DNA of 64,000 bases, taken from positions 593,501 to 657,500 of the forward strand of contig NZ_CP157875.1 in assembly GCF_040215105.1 (NCBI RefSeq). The letters run 5' to 3'. Positions within the stretch are counted from its first letter, which is position 1, and every line of letters begins with the position of its first letter. Positions 53,950 through 62,922 of the stretch are shown here, one piece after another. The notes beneath the pieces were generated by a model. The model saw only the letters and a list, made by a program, of their open reading frames with translations. It had not been told where the DNA came from and did not search any database. The DNA comes from Aeromonas veronii. Lineage in GTDB: Bacteria; Pseudomonadota; Gammaproteobacteria; Enterobacterales; Aeromonadaceae. A program made the position numbers and the translations under genes.

Positions 53950-56091
53950 ATGGTGAAGAAGATCATCTACATAGTGCTGGGGTTGGCGCTGGCCGCCCTG
54001 GTGGCCATCGTCGCCCTGGTCAGCCTGATCGACCCGAACCAGTTCAAGCCCCAGCTGGCTGAACAGGTACGCAAGAACACGGGCCGCGAACTGGTGATGG
54101 AAGGGGACATCGGCTGGCGCTTCTGGCCGAGTCTCGGTCTCAGTTTCGAGCGGGTGGCCCTGCGTAATCCCGCCGGTTTTGCCGAGCCGGATCTGGTGCG
54201 GGTGGCGCAGGGAGAAGCCTCGGTCGCCCTGCTGCCTCTGCTCTCCAATCGGCTCGACATCGGTGAGGTGACGCTCAATGGTGCCCACCTCTTCATCCAG
54301 ACCAAGGCTGACGGCAGCAGCAACCTGACGGATCTGGTCAAGGATGAACGCAAAGCAGCGCCGGCAAACGAGGCGGTCTCCGCCAGCCCTGCTGATGCCG
54401 CTACCCCCTGGCAGGTCTCCCTCAAGGGGGTCTCCCTCGAGCAGGCCAGCGCCCTGGTGCAGGATGATCGCAACGGCCTCGTCTCCCGTCTGGAACGGCT
54501 GGATCTCACCCTGGGTCAGCTGACCCTGGGGCAATGGGTCCCGGTGACCCTGGCCGCCAAGGGCGCGCGCGGTGATCTGCTCTTCGACATCAAGGGACAG
54601 GCCGAGATCAAGCTGGCGCAGGATGAGAAGGAGAGCGAACTCAAGGGGCTGGCGCTGAGCGGCAGCCTAGGGGCTCCCGGCCAGCGGCTCGATGCCTTCA
54701 ATCTCAAGGCCGACAGAGTGGCACTGGGTGAGTGGAGCAGTCTGACCCTGAGCCTGAACGGCGCCCAGGGAGAGGCGGCCAAACCAACGTTGGCAGGCTC
54801 TCTCGAGGGGACCCTCAAGGCGAAGGTCGACCAGAGCCTCCAGCTGGTGGAGGTGTCGGATGCGGTGTTGTCCGCCAAGCTGGACGGGGAAGGCCTGCCC
54901 CGTGCGCCTCTCTCTCTCAAGCTGGCTGGCTTTGCCCGCGCCGAGCTGGACAAGCAGACGGTGACCCTGAGCAACCTGGTGATGGGTGCCGATGATCTGC
55001 TGCTGAGCGGCAACGGGACGGTCAGGCTGGGGGCTGTGCCCAACGTCGATTTTGATCTCAAGGGCAACAAGCTGGATCTCGATGCCTGGCTGGGTCAGCC
55101 GCAGGGCGCCAAACCGGCTGCGGCCACTGCCACTGCCGCTGCACCGGCGCCAGCTGCCAGCAGCGGGGCCGCCAAGGGGGCCCTCTCCAGTGCAGAGCCT
55201 GATTTGAGTGCCCTCAAGAAGGTGGATCTGGCCGGTGAGCTGCAATTGGACGGTCTGAAGGTGAAAGGGCTGGATCTGAGCGCCGTCGATCTGCAACTGG
55301 CCCTCAATGGTGGTCAACTCACTCTCAAGCGCTTCGTCGCCGGAGTGGCCGGAGGCAAGGTCAGTGCGGAAGGGGTGGTCGATGCCCGTCAGCAACCCGC
55401 CAGCTACCGGGTACACAAGCAGATCCAGGGGGTGGAAATACGCCCGCTGCTGCAGACCCTGGCCCAGAACGACAAGCTGGAGGGCAAGGGGGATCTGGAG
55501 ATCCAGGTGCAGGGGCGCGGCCTCTCCGAGCAGGCCCTGCGCAGCCAGATGCAGGGCACGGTGAGCCTGAAGCTGAGCGATGGTGCCTTGCATGGCATCA
55601 ACCTCGCCCAGATGATCCGCGAGGCGCGGGCCACCCTGACCGGCAAGGGCGCCGAGCAGGTCAAGGAGGTGCGCAAGACCGACTTTAGCGACCTTAGCGC
55701 CCGCTTCCAGATAGCGAACGGCATCGCCAGCAGCAACGACATCCAGCTGGCGGCCCCGGCGCTGCGGGTGAAGGGGCAGGGGCAGACCGCCCTGGTGCCC
55801 GAGACCCTCGACTTCCTGTTCCTCACCTCGGTGGTGGAGAGCAGCAAGGGGCAGGGGGGCAAGACGGTGGATGAGCTCAAAGACATCACCATACCGGTGC
55901 GCATCGGCGGCCACTGGCAGGCGCCGAGCTACCAGCTCGATGTGAAGGCGCTGCTCAGCAACAACAAGGTACTGGAAGAGAAGGCCAGGAAAGAGGCCGA
56001 GCGGGGTCTCAAGAAACTGCTGGGAGACAAGGCCGGCGACGAAGGGATCAAGGGTGCGGCGGATCAGCTGCTCAAGGGCTTGTTCAAGTAA
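53950..56091 (+). CDS. AsmA-family protein
   Basis: The protein is 713 aa. An N-terminal signal anchor (IIYIVLGLALAALVAIVALV) is followed by the AsmA start signature SLIDPNQFKPQLAEQVRKNT, GRELVMEGDIGWRFWPSLGL. The middle is beta-strand-rich, with an Ala/Pro-rich linker at about residues 387-415. The AsmA C-terminal domain includes LKLSDGALHGINLAQMIREA and FSDLSARFQIANGIASSNDI. AsmA-like proteins span the periplasm and are linked to outer-membrane lipid homeostasis. It is a single gene ending in a strong terminator. Confidence 0.93.
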   Translation: MVKKIIYIVLGLALAALVAIVALVSLIDPNQFKPQLAEQVRKNTGRELVMEGDIGWRFWPSLGLSFERVALRNPAGFAEPDLVRVAQGEASVALLPLLSNRLDIGEVTLNGAHLFIQTKADGSSNLTDLVKDERKAAPANEAVSASPADAATPWQVSLKGVSLEQASALVQDDRNGLVSRLERLDLTLGQLTLGQWVPVTLAAKGARGDLLFDIKGQAEIKLAQDEKESELKGLALSGSLGAPGQRLDAFNLKADRVALGEWSSLTLSLNGAQGEAAKPTLAGSLEGTLKAKVDQSLQLVEVSDAVLSAKLDGEGLPRAPLSLKLAGFARAELDKQTVTLSNLVMGADDLLLSGNGTVRLGAVPNVDFDLKGNKLDLDAWLGQPQGAKPAAATATAAAPAPAASSGAAKGALSSAEPDLSALKKVDLAGELQLDGLKVKGLDLSAVDLQLALNGGQLTLKRFVAGVAGGKVSAEGVVDARQQPASYRVHKQIQGVEIRPLLQTLAQNDKLEGKGDLEIQVQGRGLSEQALRSQMQGTVSLKLSDGALHGINLAQMIREARATLTGKGAEQVKEVRKTDFSDLSARFQIANGIASSNDIQLAAPALRVKGQGQTALVPETLDFLFLTSVVESSKGQGGKTVDELKDITIPVRIGGHWQAPSYQLDVKALLSNNKVLEEKARKEAERGLKKLLGDKAGDEGIKGAADQLLKGLFK

Positions 56092-56116
56092 CCTCTTGTT
56101 TCATCTGACGATCACG

Positions 56117-56144
56117 AAAACGGGCCCAGTGGGCCCGTTTTTTT
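56117..56144. terminator. Intrinsic terminator after the AsmA gene
   Basis: An 11-bp stem, AAAACGGGCCC / GGGCCCGTTTT with loop AGT, runs into TTT. It lies between convergent genes (asmA and the bufC-type gene) and can serve both, because the opposite side also ends in a U-rich arm. Confidence 0.9.
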
Positions 56145-56155
56145 GTCTGCGCAGC

Positions 56156-56941
56156 TCAGTCCTGCCGATACCCGCCGATCAGCCCCTCGGCGAGCCAGAG
56201 CTGCAGGAAGCAACCCGCCCGAAAGGCGGCGACCTCCTCCCCCAGCCGCTCCCCAAGGTGGAGGCAGAGATCGGCAAAGGTCGCTATTCGGAACAGATCC
56301 TGCACCGCCGCCGCCTCATCGGGCTCCAGGCTGCGGTAGCGGCTGAGGCGCTCGCCGTCCCGCCAGATGAGGCAGAGACTCGCCTGCTCCTGACGACCAG
56401 GGGGGGGCGGGGCCTGCTCCGCCTTGAGCGCCTTCCACACCGCCAGGGTGTTGAAGTACTGGGGGTGCAGGTCGGCTGAAGGCACCGGCACGAAACGCAT
56501 GCCGGGCCAGGACTCGGCAGGCTGTTGCTGGATGTCGGTCAGGGTCAGGGGGGCGGTATCGGCGGCGTCGAAGGCGGCCCGCAGCCGCCATTCGAACTCG
56601 GCGAGCTCCGCCACCTGGCGATGCTCGTCGAGGACCTGCTCGAGATAGTGGGGGAAGCCGGCGCCGAGTGTGCGCAGGGTCCAGCCGTGGGGCGGATGCT
56701 GGGTCAGATAGCCGAGGCAGCACTGCTCGAACAGGTCATCCCCCACATAGGCCCAGGTCTGTTCGAAGTCTTCTTGCAGGCACTCCAGCAGCCGGCTCTG
56801 GTAGGCGTTGGCATAGATGTGCCAGCGCAGCGAGGTGGGCAGATGCCCTTCGACCAGGGGGACGGGGGCGGATTCCGGCTGCTGCTGCAGGCCTTGCATG
56901 AAGGCCAGTTGCAGGGCTTGCAGTTCAGCGGGCACCGGCAT
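56156..56941 (-). CDS. bufC: DUF2063 protein, bufferin maturation partner (BufC-like)
   Basis: The protein is 261 aa. The N-terminal DUF2063 region is visible: LQALQLAFMQGLQQQPE, SLRWHIYANAYQSRLLECLQ, EDFEQTWAYVGDDLFEQCCL, and YLTQHPPHGWTLRTLGAGFP, HYLEQ. MbnC/BufC-type proteins bind the precursor leader and present it to the DUF692 enzyme. The ATG at 56941 follows GAGG; an in-frame GTG at 56956 is possible. It overlaps the bufB end by 17 bases. Its place after a DUF692 gene and a Cys-rich precursor supports the bufferin assignment. Confidence 0.85.
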   Translation of the reverse strand: MPVPAELQALQLAFMQGLQQQPESAPVPLVEGHLPTSLRWHIYANAYQSRLLECLQEDFEQTWAYVGDDLFEQCCLGYLTQHPPHGWTLRTLGAGFPHYLEQVLDEHRQVAELAEFEWRLRAAFDAADTAPLTLTDIQQQPAESWPGMRFVPVPSADLHPQYFNTLAVWKALKAEQAPPPPGRQEQASLCLIWRDGERLSRYRSLEPDEAAAVQDLFRIATFADLCLHLGERLGEEVAAFRAGCFLQLWLAEGLIGGYRQD

Positions 56942-57803
56942 GGGGCACCTCGGCACGGGCTGATGCCGCCTGGCTGGCAGCGGGCCAGTGGGGGGCGGCG
57001 ATGGCCCTCGCCTGGTTCAGCTCCGCCACCAGATCACTGAAGGGGGGAATGTGATCGTCGCGCTCTATCATGGTGCTGACGGGGCCGAAGCGGCGCACCG
57101 CCCGCTCGTAGAGGGCCCAGACCGGGTCGACGATGGGGTGGTCGTGAGTGTCTATCACGTAGTCCCCGTAATCGCTGTGACCGGCGAGGTGGAACTGCAC
57201 CACGGCCTCGGTATCTATCTCGTCCAGATAGGCGTTGGCATCGAAGCCGTGGTTGCGGCTGCTCACATAGATGTTGTTGATGTCGAGCAGCAGTTTGCAT
57301 CCGCTCTGGCGGCTGAGCTGGTTGAGAAAGTCCTGCTCCAGATACTCGTCCCCCGGGAAGGCGAGATAGGTGGAGGCGTTCTCCAGCACCAGGGAGCGGC
57401 CGAGGTAGTTTTGCACCGCATCGATGCGATCGAGCAGATGGGTCAGCACTGCGTCCGTCAGGGGCAGGGGCAGCAGGTCATGGCTGCTCTGGCCGCCCGC
57501 GCCGGTCCAGCAGAGGTGATCCGACAGCCAGACGGGCTCCACGCTGCGCATCAGCTCCCGCAGACGGGCGAGGTAATCCATGTCGAGGGGATCCGCCGAG
57601 CCGATGTTCATGGAAACCCCGTGCATGACGATGGGGTAGTCGGCGCGCACGCGATCGAGATAGTGACGGGGCTTGCCCCCCGCCACCATGAAATTTTCGG
57701 ACAGGATCTCGAACCAGTCGACGCCCCTGGCGCCATCCAGCACATCCTGAAAGTGAGGGGGTCTGAGGCCCAGACCAAAACCTAGCCAGGGAAAGTGATC
57801 CAT
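56925..57803 (-). CDS. bufB: DUF692 multinuclear iron enzyme (BufB/MbnB-like)
   Basis: This TIM-barrel DUF692 protein is 292 aa. Predicted iron ligands are in place: VMHGVSMNIGSADPLD, WLSDHLCW, LVLENASTY, LLLDINNIYVSSRNHGFDA, FHLAGHSDYGDYVIDTHDHP and MIERDDHIPPF. Characterised members oxidise cysteines in ribosomal peptides to oxazolone/thioamide or thiooxazole groups that bind copper. It lies between a Cys-rich secreted precursor gene upstream and the BufC-like gene downstream, both on the same strand. Confidence 0.92.
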   Translation of the reverse strand: MDHFPWLGFGLGLRPPHFQDVLDGARGVDWFEILSENFMVAGGKPRHYLDRVRADYPIVMHGVSMNIGSADPLDMDYLARLRELMRSVEPVWLSDHLCWTGAGGQSSHDLLPLPLTDAVLTHLLDRIDAVQNYLGRSLVLENASTYLAFPGDEYLEQDFLNQLSRQSGCKLLLDINNIYVSSRNHGFDANAYLDEIDTEAVVQFHLAGHSDYGDYVIDTHDHPIVDPVWALYERAVRRFGPVSTMIERDDHIPPFSDLVAELNQARAIAAPHWPAASQAASARAEVPHAGAR

Positions 57804-57831
57804 CCAGACTCCTTGGGCGAAAAGGCCGTTA

Positions 57832-57866
57832 AAAAACAGGCCGGTAACCCTTTACAGGGGCCGGCC
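57832..57866 (-). terminator. Terminator-like hairpin between bufA and bufB
   Basis: On the minus strand, GGCCGG-C-CCCT...AGGG-TTA-CCGGCC forms a long interrupted stem, followed after TG by TTTTTT. It lies just after the precursor stop and before bufB. It probably lets most transcripts end after bufA while some read on to bufB-bufC. Confidence 0.75.
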
Positions 57867-57888
57867 ATGGCAAGAGCGTGTGGTCAGC

Positions 57889-58155
57889 TTAGCGGACTTT
57901 TCCACCCTTGGCGTTGCACTCTTCCCGGGTCATGCTGAGGAAGCCTTGGCCCTTGCAGGATCCTTGCCCCTTGCAGCTGTTCTTGGCAGTCTTGCAATCG
58001 TTGTGGCCCTTGCAGCTGTTCACTCCCCAGCAGTGCACCTGGTCTTCACCGTGTTGCCCGGTATTGGCAGCCATGGCGGTGCCAGAGAGGGAGACGGCGG
58101 CCATGGCCAGTGCGGCGCCGGCCAGACAGTTGAGGGTTTTGCGGGTTGCGTGCAT
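57889..58155 (-). CDS. bufA: Cys-rich bufferin-type RiPP precursor (BufA2-like)
   Basis: The protein is 88 aa. A Sec signal peptide (MHATRKTLNCLAGAALAMAA to TAMA, cleavage near residue 29) is followed by a mature part with six cysteines (42, 48, 54, 61, 67, 80) in a repeating CKG pattern: HCWGVNSCKGHNDCKTAKNS and CKGQGSCKGQGFL, ending EECNAKGGKVR. It is not the DUF2282 (BufA1) type; the CWGVN...CKG layout fits the second bufferin group, from memory of that family. After modification of cysteines by the DUF692 enzyme it should be exported to bind copper in the periplasm. AAGGAG precedes the ATG. Confidence 0.85.
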   Translation of the reverse strand: MHATRKTLNCLAGAALAMAAVSLSGTAMAANTGQHGEDQVHCWGVNSCKGHNDCKTAKNSCKGQGSCKGQGFLSMTREECNAKGGKVR

Positions 58156-58521
58156 GTCGTTCTCCTTGGGTCATGCCGTCACTCTGCCCGTATTGGCCGA
58201 GTGTCCGTGTGACGTCATCTGGTGAGGCGCGGCCTCCGGTACTGTGTTTTGGAGGAGTGGCTCACTGACCCTTCATTACGATCCGGTTCTCATGCCTGGA
58301 TCACTGGGGTCGCGATGACGACGCTCATTGAACAAGACCGTGGCGAGCGCCATTTACATTCAGGCAACATGCATCTTTTTTGAAAAAAATCCTGCAGGCC
58401 CCGCCAGTACTGGGCTGACGAGCAGCGCCGGATCCCCAGGAAGGGCGGTGTTTCCCTTGCCGCTACAGCTTCATGGAGTAGTATCACAGGCCGGATGGCC
58501 ATCAATGAACAGGGAGGGGGA
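58156..58521. other. Region between bufA and the SDR gene
   Basis: This 366-bp stretch between divergent genes must hold the bufA promoter (minus) and the SDR promoter (plus). A TGACGTCA palindrome at about 58210-58217 stands out. No clear sigma-70 pair, CueR-type dyad or ECF-type GGAAC/CGTC pair was found. A run of A residues at about 58382-58389 is the only A+T-rich point. Confidence 0.35.
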
Positions 58522-59256
58522 ATGAGAGGCAAGGTATTGATCACCGGCGCGAGCCGGGGGATAGGGGCCGCGACGGCCCGCCATCTGGCGGAGCAGGGTT
58601 ATGGGCTCTGCCTCAATTATCATCGCAATCGTGCCGCCGCCGAGGCGCTGGCGGCGGAGCTTGGCGAGCGTTGCGGCGTCCCCTGCATCGCCGTGCAGGC
58701 GGATGTCAGTCAGGAGGCCGAGGTGGTGCGGTTGTTCGAGGAGATGGACGCGCGACTTGGCCCCCTCACCCATCTGGTCAACAACGCCGGCATCCTGCAG
58801 CCCCAGATGAAAGTGCTGGAGATGAGCGCCGAGCGCATCAACAAAACTATGAGCACCAATGTGACCAGCTATTTCCTCTGTTGCCGGGAGGCGGTGCGCC
58901 GGATGACGGCCGGAGGGGCCATCGTCAACGTCTCCTCCGCCGCCGCCCGTCTGGGCTCCGCCGGTGAGTATGTGGACTATGCCGCCTCCAAGGGGGCCAT
59001 CGACGTGCTGACCCGGGGGCTGTCGCTGGAGGTGGCGGCACTGGGGATTCGGGTCAACGGGGTGCGGCCCGGGTTCATTTATACCGAGATGCACGCCGAC
59101 GGTGGCGAACCCGGCCGCGTCGATCGCATCAAGGGGAATATTCCGCTGCAACGAGGTGGTCAGCCAGCAGAAGTTGCTGCCGCCATCGCCTGGCTATTGT
59201 CGGATGAGGCTTCTTACGCCACCGGCACCTTTATCGATGTGGCCGGTGGGCGTTGA
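58522..59256 (+). CDS. Short-chain dehydrogenase/reductase
   Basis: This classical SDR is 244 aa. The cofactor loop is LITGASRGIGAATARHLAEQ with Asn-Tyr-His-Arg after the second strand (LNYHRNRAAAEAL), which favours NADP(H). NNAGIL, the catalytic Ser in VNVSSAAARLG, and YxxxK (YAASKGAIDVL) are intact. The C-terminus has VNGVRPGFIYTEMHADGGEP and YATGTFIDVAGG. It resembles the FabG/YgfF-like group. The ATG at 58522 follows GGAGGGGG. The substrate is unknown. Confidence 0.9.
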   Translation: MRGKVLITGASRGIGAATARHLAEQGYGLCLNYHRNRAAAEALAAELGERCGVPCIAVQADVSQEAEVVRLFEEMDARLGPLTHLVNNAGILQPQMKVLEMSAERINKTMSTNVTSYFLCCREAVRRMTAGGAIVNVSSAAARLGSAGEYVDYAASKGAIDVLTRGLSLEVAALGIRVNGVRPGFIYTEMHADGGEPGRVDRIKGNIPLQRGGQPAEVAAAIAWLLSDEASYATGTFIDVAGGR

Positions 59257-59280
59257 GTCGGCGGTCGCTGGCGGAGAATC

Positions 59281-59313
59281 GCAAAAGAGGGGCGCCATGG
59301 CGCCCCTCTTTGC
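59281..59313. terminator. Bidirectional terminator between the SDR gene and glnE
   Basis: A nearly perfect 33-base palindrome with arms GCAAAAGAGGGGCGCC and GGCGCCCCTCTTTGC separates the convergent genes. Confidence 0.85.
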
Positions 59314-59329
59314 AGTGCAGACATGACGT

Positions 59330-62212
59330 TCACTCCCCCAGCAGTTGTTGCCAGACGGCCTCGACCAGGCTGCGTTCTGGCAGCAACTGGTCGTCACTGA
59401 CCTTGCGGGAGATCTCCGAGAGGTTGAGGCGATGGCCGAGGTTGCGGATCTCCAGATAGGCGTGCTTGAGCCCCTCCGCCTGCTCCAGGGTCAGCACCCC
59501 CGCCATGACGCACTCGTCGAAGATGCGCACGTTATCGGACCAGCGGGTCAGGGCGTCCGGCTCGCCGCTGGCGTGGGCCAGCACCAGGTACTGGGCGATG
59601 AACTCGATGTCCACCATGCCGCCGGGGGATTGCTTGAGGTCGAACTCCCCCTCGCTGGCCTTGAGCAGGTGATCCCGCATCTTGTGGCGCATCTCGCGCA
59701 CCTCCCTGGCCAGGGTGGGCAGATCCCGCTCCCTGGCGAGTACGGCCCGGCGGATGCGGACGAATTCGGCGACCACGGCGTCATCCCCGTAGATGGGGCG
59801 GGCCCGCACCAGGGCCTGATGTTCCCAGGTCCACGCCTCCTGCTGCTGATACTGCTCGAAGGCGGCGAGGGAGGAGACCAGCAACCCCGAATCGCCGGAC
59901 GGGCGCAGCCGCATGTCTATTTCGTAGAGGATGCCGGACGGGGTGCGGGTGCTGAACAGGTGCAGGATGCGTTGGGCCAGGCGCAGGTAGAACTGGCGGC
60001 TGTCGATGGGCTTGCGGCCATCGGTATAGCCGTTGGGATCGCCGCCGTGCAGGAAGACGAGATCCAGATCCGAGCCATAGCCGAGCTCGATGCCGCCGAG
60101 CTTGCCGTACGCCACCACGGCGAAGCCGCGCCGGTCACTGGTGACCTCGGGGGGCACGCCATAGCGCTCGCTCATCTGGACCCAGGCCTGATTGACCACC
60201 TCCTCGGTGATGGCCTCCGCCAGCCAGGTGAGGTGATCGCTCACCTTCATCAGCGGCAGGGCACCGGCGATATCGGCCGCCACGATGCGCAAGAGTTGCA
60301 CCTGCTTGAACTGGCGCAGGGCTTCCATCTGCTGCTCCACATCCTCCTCGGGAATGCGCAGCAGGAACTGGCGCAGCTGGGGCTTGTACTGATCCAGCGG
60401 GGTGGGGTGGTAGAGGTGCTGGGGATCCAGCAGCTCGTCCAGCAAGATGGGGTAGCGGGCGAGCTGTTCGCTCACCAGGTGGCTGGCGTCGCACAGCCGC
60501 ACCAGCTGGCGCAGGGCGGCGGGGTTTTCCGCCAGCAACTGCAGATAGGCGCTGCGGGTGAAGATGCGGGTGAGCAGGGTGCAGACCCGCTCGAACAGGC
60601 GGGCGGGCTCCTGGCTTGCCACTACCAGCCGCAGCAGCTCGGGCATCAGCCAGTCCAGGGCGATCCGCCCCTGGGGGCCGACTTGGCGGCGTTTGTATTC
60701 CTCCTTGAAACGCAGCAGGGCGGCGCAGAGGGGGGCTGGCTCGCTCACTCCCTGGCCGGTCAGCAGGCTCGCCAGCTCGGTTGCGTCCAGCTCGGTGCGC
60801 CAGAGATCGAGCCAGAGCTGCTCCAGATGGGCGGGCGCCTCTTTTTCCTCCCCTACTACGGCGACGAACTCCAGGTGAACGGCGGCCATCTCCTCGTCCA
60901 GGTGCGCCATGAAGGCGGCCCAGTCATCAAACCCCAGAGAGGTGATCAGCCGCAGCCGATCCCGCTCCTCGGTGGGCAGGGTCTGGGTCTGTTGATCGCC
61001 AATCTCCTGCAGGATGTTCTCGACCCGGCGCAGGAAGCGATAGGCGCCGAGCAGGCGCTCGGTGCGCTCGGGCTCCAGGGCTCCCCCCTGGGCGATGGCA
61101 GCCAGCGCCTCGGGCAGGTGGCGCACCCGCAGGGCGGGCTCACGGCCGCCGCGGATGAGCTGCAACGCCTGGGCGATGAACTCCACCTCGCGAATGCCGC
61201 CGGCGCCGAGCTTGATGTTGCCCTCCAGCCCCTTGCGGCGCACCTCGGCGGCGATCATCGCCTTCATCTGGCGCAGGCCGTCGATGACCCCGAAGTCGAT
61301 GTAGCGGCGGAACACGAAGGGGCGCAGCAGCTCGGTGAGGGCCTGGGCATGCTCGCATTGGGGCCCTAGCACCCGCGCCTTGACCATGGCGTAGCGCTCC
61401 CAGTTGCGGCCGTGGTGCTGGTAGTAATCCTCCATGGCGGCAAAGGAGATGGCCAGTGGCCCCGCCTCGCCGAAGGGGCGCAGCCGCATGTCGACCCGAA
61501 ACACCTGGCCGTCCTGGGTCGGCTGGTGCAGGGCGTTGATGAGGCGCTGGCCGAGCTTGATGAAGAACTGCTGGTTGGCGAGTTCCCGCCGTCCGCCGAC
61601 CGTGTAGCCGTTCTCCGGGAAGGTGAAGATAAGGTCGATGTCGGAGCTGAAGTTCAGCTCGCCGCCGCCGAGCTTGCCCATGCCGAGGATGAGCAGGGGC
61701 TGGGGATCCCCGTTGCCATCCACCGGGGTGCCGAGCTCGCTGCACTGCTTGGCATAGAGCAAGTCGCGGGCCGAGCAGATGAGGGCATCCGCCAGTTTGG
61801 TCAGATGGATGAAGCTCTCCTCCACCGCCGCCAGCCCCAGCAGCTCGCGCCAGGCGATCACCAGCATGCGGCTGCGCCTGAATTGGCGCAGCACCCGTTT
61901 GAGCGCCTCCTCGTCCTGGATCTCGGCGAGCAGGGAGGCGAGATCCCCCTCGTAGGCGGGCCAGCGTTCGGCCTTGGCAAGATCGCCGCTCTCCAGGGTC
62001 TCTTTTAGCAGACTCGGCTGCTGGATAAGGGAATCGGCGATGAAATCCGAGAGCCCGAGCAAGACAAGCAGTGTTTGCTGCTGCCCGGCGGGCAGCTCCC
62101 CGTAGGCCGGCACCAGGGCGAGCAGCCGCTGCCACTGGCGGCTGGCCTGCTCGTGCAGCAGGGGCGGGAGAGAGGGGAGAGACGCGGGAGAGAGAGAATC
62201 ATGCTGGGCCAC
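59330..62212 (-). CDS. glnE: Bifunctional glutamine synthetase adenylyltransferase/deadenylase
   Basis: GlnE adenylylates and deadenylylates glutamine synthetase in response to PII and glutamine. It is 960 aa (E. coli 946). Two nucleotidyltransferase domains are seen: the N-terminal deadenylase with GMGKLGGGELNFSSDIDLIF and the C-terminal adenylylase with AYGKLGGIELGYGSDLDLVF, each keeping the G-S-D-[IL]-D metal motif. No ATG lies between the conserved start and upstream sequence. GTG 62212 has AAGGAC eight bases before it and is the best start; the frame stays open 48 codons further. Confidence 0.95.
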   Translation of the reverse strand: MAQHDSLSPASLPSLPPLLHEQASRQWQRLLALVPAYGELPAGQQQTLLVLLGLSDFIADSLIQQPSLLKETLESGDLAKAERWPAYEGDLASLLAEIQDEEALKRVLRQFRRSRMLVIAWRELLGLAAVEESFIHLTKLADALICSARDLLYAKQCSELGTPVDGNGDPQPLLILGMGKLGGGELNFSSDIDLIFTFPENGYTVGGRRELANQQFFIKLGQRLINALHQPTQDGQVFRVDMRLRPFGEAGPLAISFAAMEDYYQHHGRNWERYAMVKARVLGPQCEHAQALTELLRPFVFRRYIDFGVIDGLRQMKAMIAAEVRRKGLEGNIKLGAGGIREVEFIAQALQLIRGGREPALRVRHLPEALAAIAQGGALEPERTERLLGAYRFLRRVENILQEIGDQQTQTLPTEERDRLRLITSLGFDDWAAFMAHLDEEMAAVHLEFVAVVGEEKEAPAHLEQLWLDLWRTELDATELASLLTGQGVSEPAPLCAALLRFKEEYKRRQVGPQGRIALDWLMPELLRLVVASQEPARLFERVCTLLTRIFTRSAYLQLLAENPAALRQLVRLCDASHLVSEQLARYPILLDELLDPQHLYHPTPLDQYKPQLRQFLLRIPEEDVEQQMEALRQFKQVQLLRIVAADIAGALPLMKVSDHLTWLAEAITEEVVNQAWVQMSERYGVPPEVTSDRRGFAVVAYGKLGGIELGYGSDLDLVFLHGGDPNGYTDGRKPIDSRQFYLRLAQRILHLFSTRTPSGILYEIDMRLRPSGDSGLLVSSLAAFEQYQQQEAWTWEHQALVRARPIYGDDAVVAEFVRIRRAVLARERDLPTLAREVREMRHKMRDHLLKASEGEFDLKQSPGGMVDIEFIAQYLVLAHASGEPDALTRWSDNVRIFDECVMAGVLTLEQAEGLKHAYLEIRNLGHRLNLSEISRKVSDDQLLPERSLVEAVWQQLLGE

Positions 62213-62406
62213 GGTTGCCGTCCTTGTGATTAACGGGTCTGCGAAGAAAAGGGAAACGCCGGCAGCCAATCTATCATCGCCGCGGGGCTCGGCACAGTGG
62301 GATGGGCGATCGGCGTGCCGGCGATCCCATCCGGTGTCGCGGTGACGTACCGTCACCGGTCGGGGGCAAGAGATGTTGACCGGTGAGAAACCGCAGTCCG
62401 CGGAGC

Positions 62407-62850
62407 TCAGGGGCGCCGGTAGATATCGGGGTCGTATTGCTCCATCAGGCTCTCTGGCCGGGCTGGTGCGGTGAAGCCGAAGCCGGCGTAGAGTCCGTGG
62501 GCATCGGCGGTGGCCAGCATGAGACGGCGCAGCCCCTGCAACTCGGGATGGGCGAGGATGGCGGCGATCAGCGTCTTGCTGTGGCCCTGACCGCGATGGG
62601 CCGGTAGCACGAACACGTCAGAGAGATAGCCGAAAGTGGCCCGATCCGTGATCACCCGGGCGAAGGCGACCTGCTGACCGTCCAGGTAGCCGCCGAAGCA
62701 GAGGGAATGGTTGATGGCCCGCTGCACGGTGGCAAACGGAATGCCGGGGCTCCAGTAAGCCTCTTCGGACAGGAAGCGGTGGATCAGCGGCACGTCGAGC
62801 CGCCCCTTGTCGTCGCTGATCTCCAGTCTGGTCTTGTCGCAGAGTTGCAT
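62407..62850 (-). CDS. GNAT-family N-acetyltransferase
   Basis: The protein is 147 aa. The acetyl-CoA site reads VFVLPAHRGQGHSKTLIAAI, preceded by VAFARVITDRATFGYLSDV and followed by LRRLMLATADAHGLYAGFGF. The N-terminus (HRFLSEEAYWSPGIPFATVQ) matches a small family of bacterial GNATs of unknown substrate. It lies between glnE and the chemoreceptor gene on the same strand, but a terminator separates it from the latter. Confidence 0.9.
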   Translation of the reverse strand: MQLCDKTRLEISDDKGRLDVPLIHRFLSEEAYWSPGIPFATVQRAINHSLCFGGYLDGQQVAFARVITDRATFGYLSDVFVLPAHRGQGHSKTLIAAILAHPELQGLRRLMLATADAHGLYAGFGFTAPARPESLMEQYDPDIYRRP

Positions 62851-62873
62851 CCTGGCTCCTTGCCGTGGCGTTC

Positions 62874-62899
62874 AAAAAAGAAGGCTCCTTGCGGAGCCT
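62874..62899 (-). terminator. Intrinsic terminator of the chemoreceptor gene
   Basis: AGGCTCC / GGAGCCT with a four-base loop (62882-62899) runs on the minus strand into TTCTTTTTT. It lies 23 bases after the chemoreceptor stop. Confidence 0.88.
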
Positions 62900-62922
62900 C
62901 TCAACATACCAGCATGTGCCGG

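Noticed and set aside
59345-61369. 674-codon open frame antisense to glnE
   Set aside because: Shadow of glnE; Gln/Gly/Leu/His-rich with no motifs.
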